This document shows, one piece after another, positions 63,001 through 64,000 of a DNA stretch of 64,000 nt. Within the stretch, counting starts at the first letter, position 1. Each line of letters starts with the position of its first letter. Source of the DNA: Symbiodinium natans (taxonomy: Eukaryota; Sar; Dinophyceae; Suessiales; Symbiodiniaceae); contig CAJNDS010002560.1 in assembly GCA_905221605.1 (NCBI GenBank), forward strand, positions 186,001-250,000, read 5' to 3'. The notes under the pieces were generated by a model. That model saw only the letters and a program-made list of their open reading frames with translations, searched no databases and was not told where the DNA came from. Both the position numbers and the translations under genes were made by a program.

Positions 63001-63931
63001 TGAGATTGTTTAGAGTCGGTGGTGATTGTACTGCAGTTGTTGCTGTTCTTCTATAGTAGATTCCTTGCATGCAGTTGTATCCCGTTTGTGATTTGATGTC
63101 TTAAAGGCGTCTTCAAGTTCTACTTGGGGAGCCCTTTTCATCACTAGCGTCCCATCGATCTGATACTTCCGCCGCAGCGAGTCTTGGATCTTGTGTTGCA
63201 TTGTACAGTGACTGTGGTTTTCGCGAAACGTTACGTTGTTGGCGCGCATTTCCGCCCGTAGACCAGGTGTTTAATAAGCAGACTTCGAGTTTGTCGTCAA
63301 GAGATCAATTCATGGCTAGGTCGGCCCTTGAGATATTTTCCCCTTATTGGGTTTAAGAGGGTTGAGGGTTTAGGGTTAGGGTACATTCCCCCTTCTTGCG
63401 TTTAAGAGGATCGCAACCAGGAATATTCTTCAAAAGGTTTCAGGGTCATCCGAGATGGGAACCTTGACAGGTCCTGGAGGTGAGAGACCTGGAGATGATC
63501 AAAGGCGCCCACCTTTGGGGTGTTGGGGTGTTAGGGCCCTGGCCCTGGCCTAACCCCTAAACCCCTTAGGGGTTTTGGGGTTTTGTGGGGGTTTTAGGGT
63601 GTTGGGGTGTGGACATCAAGGGTTGGGGGTTCTTCTACATCTTCTGAATCTTCTGCCATACAGAGTTCGCCAGTCGGGGGCTATCTCGGGGTTTGAGCTA
63701 TGGCTTCCCCAGCCCTAGACCGAAACCCTACTGTAACCCCTCAACCCTTGTCAAAACCCTGAACCCTAAACTTGTTTGGGATTCGGAGTTCATGGGTCAA
63801 TTCGGGCTTTCAGGAGTCCCTCAACCTGCAGTAGCCTCCGCGACAGGCCTGGGCGTCCCAGGTGATGGGGTCCTTCAGGTGCCAGTCATCGACAACAAGG
63901 ACGGGCAGTGGCTCAGAGAAGGGTTTGGGGT
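57100..63931 (+). CDS. Methionine-salvage fusion: acireductone dioxygenase (MtnD) + methylthioribulose-1-P dehydratase (MtnB), 3' end beyond window
   Basis: MtnD exons: 57100-57150, 57383-57494, 57753-57781, 58015-58086, 58397-58462, 58613-58666, 58841-58908, 59123-59163, 59837-59896, 60421 to about 60505. They give MVLAENGDAPGIEAWYM, LKLIRDARGYNYADIITC, FFEEHIHSDEEVRYILKGSG, LPEGIYHRFTMDSKNFTQAM, VPVWTPINRPADTHLSRERY, a full ARD. Metal ligands HxHxxxE and the later His are present. MtnB exons: 61086-61155, 61596-61684, 61879-61947, 62085-62128, 62819-62879, 63471-63519, 63832-63931. They give IAELRACLKSFFQQGW, LATPSGVPKELLAEE, VSDSAQVFSAIFEKRADVGA, VCHIHSVASVL (zinc HxH), VLEVRDLEMIKGAH (catalytic Glu), VLQVPVIDN. 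All resolved phases close, and no in-frame stop separates the halves at the possible exon-10 donors. The two enzymes act near each other in recycling methylthioadenosine to methionine. Confidence 0.82.
57280..57361. repeat. CCCTAAA / CCCCAAA array
   Basis: CCCTAAA units enclose seven CCCCAAA units. It lies at the 3' end of MtnD intron 1, 20 bases before the acceptor. Confidence 0.96.
57503..57557. repeat. TTTAGGG array
   Basis: Seven TTTAGGG units starting 9 bases after the GC donor of MtnD intron 2. Confidence 0.96.
58167..58191 (+). repeat. Duplicated 25-base exon fragment in an MtnD intron
   Basis: The 25 bases at 58167-58191 are identical to 58395-58419, the acceptor and first 23 bases of MtnD exon 5 (reading ECLPDYHN). 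The intronic copy is preceded by TTCTCCTGCC and diverges after CCACAA into an AAGAAAGAAGAGG run. Confidence 0.9.
60357..60402. repeat. CCCTAAA tract before MtnD exon 10
   Basis: Five degenerate CCCTAAA units ending 19 bases before the acceptor at 60420. Confidence 0.93.
60546..60616. repeat. Inverted repeat in fusion intron 10
   Basis: ATGGCCCCTTTTGGGGCCCT and its near-inverse AGGGTCCAAAAGGGGCCCTA (25-base arms, two mismatches) enclose an AT-rich loop (AATACGGCACCTAATAATT). Possible small foldback element. Confidence 0.75.
60674..60725. repeat. CCCTAAA array
   Basis: Seven perfect CCCTAAA units in intron 10 of the MtnD-MtnB gene. Confidence 0.97.
61193..61290. repeat. TTTAGGG array
   Basis: Ten or so TTTAGGG units beginning about 40 bases after the GC donor of MtnB intron 11. 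Confidence 0.96.
62699..62797. repeat. CCCTAAAA array (8-base telomere-like unit)
   Basis: About eleven CCCTAAAA units, the unit known as the telomere repeat of Chlamydomonas (TTTTAGGG). It ends 20 bases before the acceptor of the exon carrying the MtnB HxH motif. Confidence 0.96.
62880..63470 (+). other. MtnB intron 15 with a - strand open frame
   Basis: Starts GCGGGCGAGG then TTTAGGG/TTGAGGG units. A 79-codon frame on - (63010-63249) starts MRANNVTFRENHSHC and is lower in GC than its surroundings. I cannot identify it; it may be chance or a nested relic. Confidence 0.4.
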
Positions 63932-64000
63932 TTAGGGCCAAGGGCTCAGGGCTTTGGGCTTTGGGCTTCGGGCTGGAGGTTGGTTTCCCGGTCGCTGTCT

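Noticed and set aside
63010-63249. 79-codon - frame inside MtnB intron 15
   Set aside because: No homology recognised and length is within chance; kept only as a note in the intron entry.
1-64000. tRNA, rRNA or spliced-leader RNA genes
   Set aside because: Looked for the conserved leader sequence, tRNA B-box-like GGTTCGA patterns with a cloverleaf, and rRNA cores; found nothing convincing.

Overview
The window looks like nuclear DNA of a dinoflagellate. No single feature proves this, but several agree. Genes I could follow by protein homology are split by short introns whose 5' ends are mostly GC or GA rather than GT, and most acceptors are AG followed by G. A relic of the dinoflagellate spliced-leader sequence (14 exact bases) lies 74 bases before an intronless gene. 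Degenerate plant-type telomere repeats (TTTAGGG / CCCTAAA) are scattered between exons all along the window. Almost every plausible coding segment is on the + strand. No rRNA, tRNA, CRISPR array or bacterial-type operon was seen.

The best-supported genes, left to right, are as follows. 11694-13625 is an intronless 643-residue protein with a coiled coil and a C-terminal Hint (hedgehog/intein-type) domain. About 17092-19699 is a probable prolyl 4-hydroxylase-like Fe(II)/2-oxoglutarate oxygenase. 27362-28141 is an intronless secreted HAD-like protein, probably a retrocopy. 32343-35012 is a VPS9-domain Rab exchange factor resembling the front half of VARP (6 exons, 429 residues, all phases close). 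55526-56275 is a two-exon ParB-like protein. 57100 to the right edge is a methionine-salvage gene whose exons encode acireductone dioxygenase (MtnD) and then methylthioribulose-1-phosphate dehydratase (MtnB), apparently as one reading frame.

Between these lie dozens of 50-150 base open islands that read like exons of unidentified genes, given as low-confidence partial CDS. 1-6.3 kb, 14-23 kb, 28.5-31.4 kb, 36-50.7 kb and 52.8-56.8 kb are rich in such islands. 6.6-13.7 kb is nearly free of telomere-like repeats. 23.5-27.2 kb and 37.3-39.6 kb are dominated by simple repeats and a large palindrome.

The most striking global pattern is how telomere-like repeats sit in introns. The G-rich strand (TTTAGGG) usually follows the 5' splice site, and the C-rich strand (CCCTAAA) usually precedes the 3' splice site, so many introns are self-complementary end to end. 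I know of no name for this arrangement. The window also holds at least two families of short inverted-repeat elements, a roughly 350-base near-perfect palindrome, and four telomere-repeat variants.
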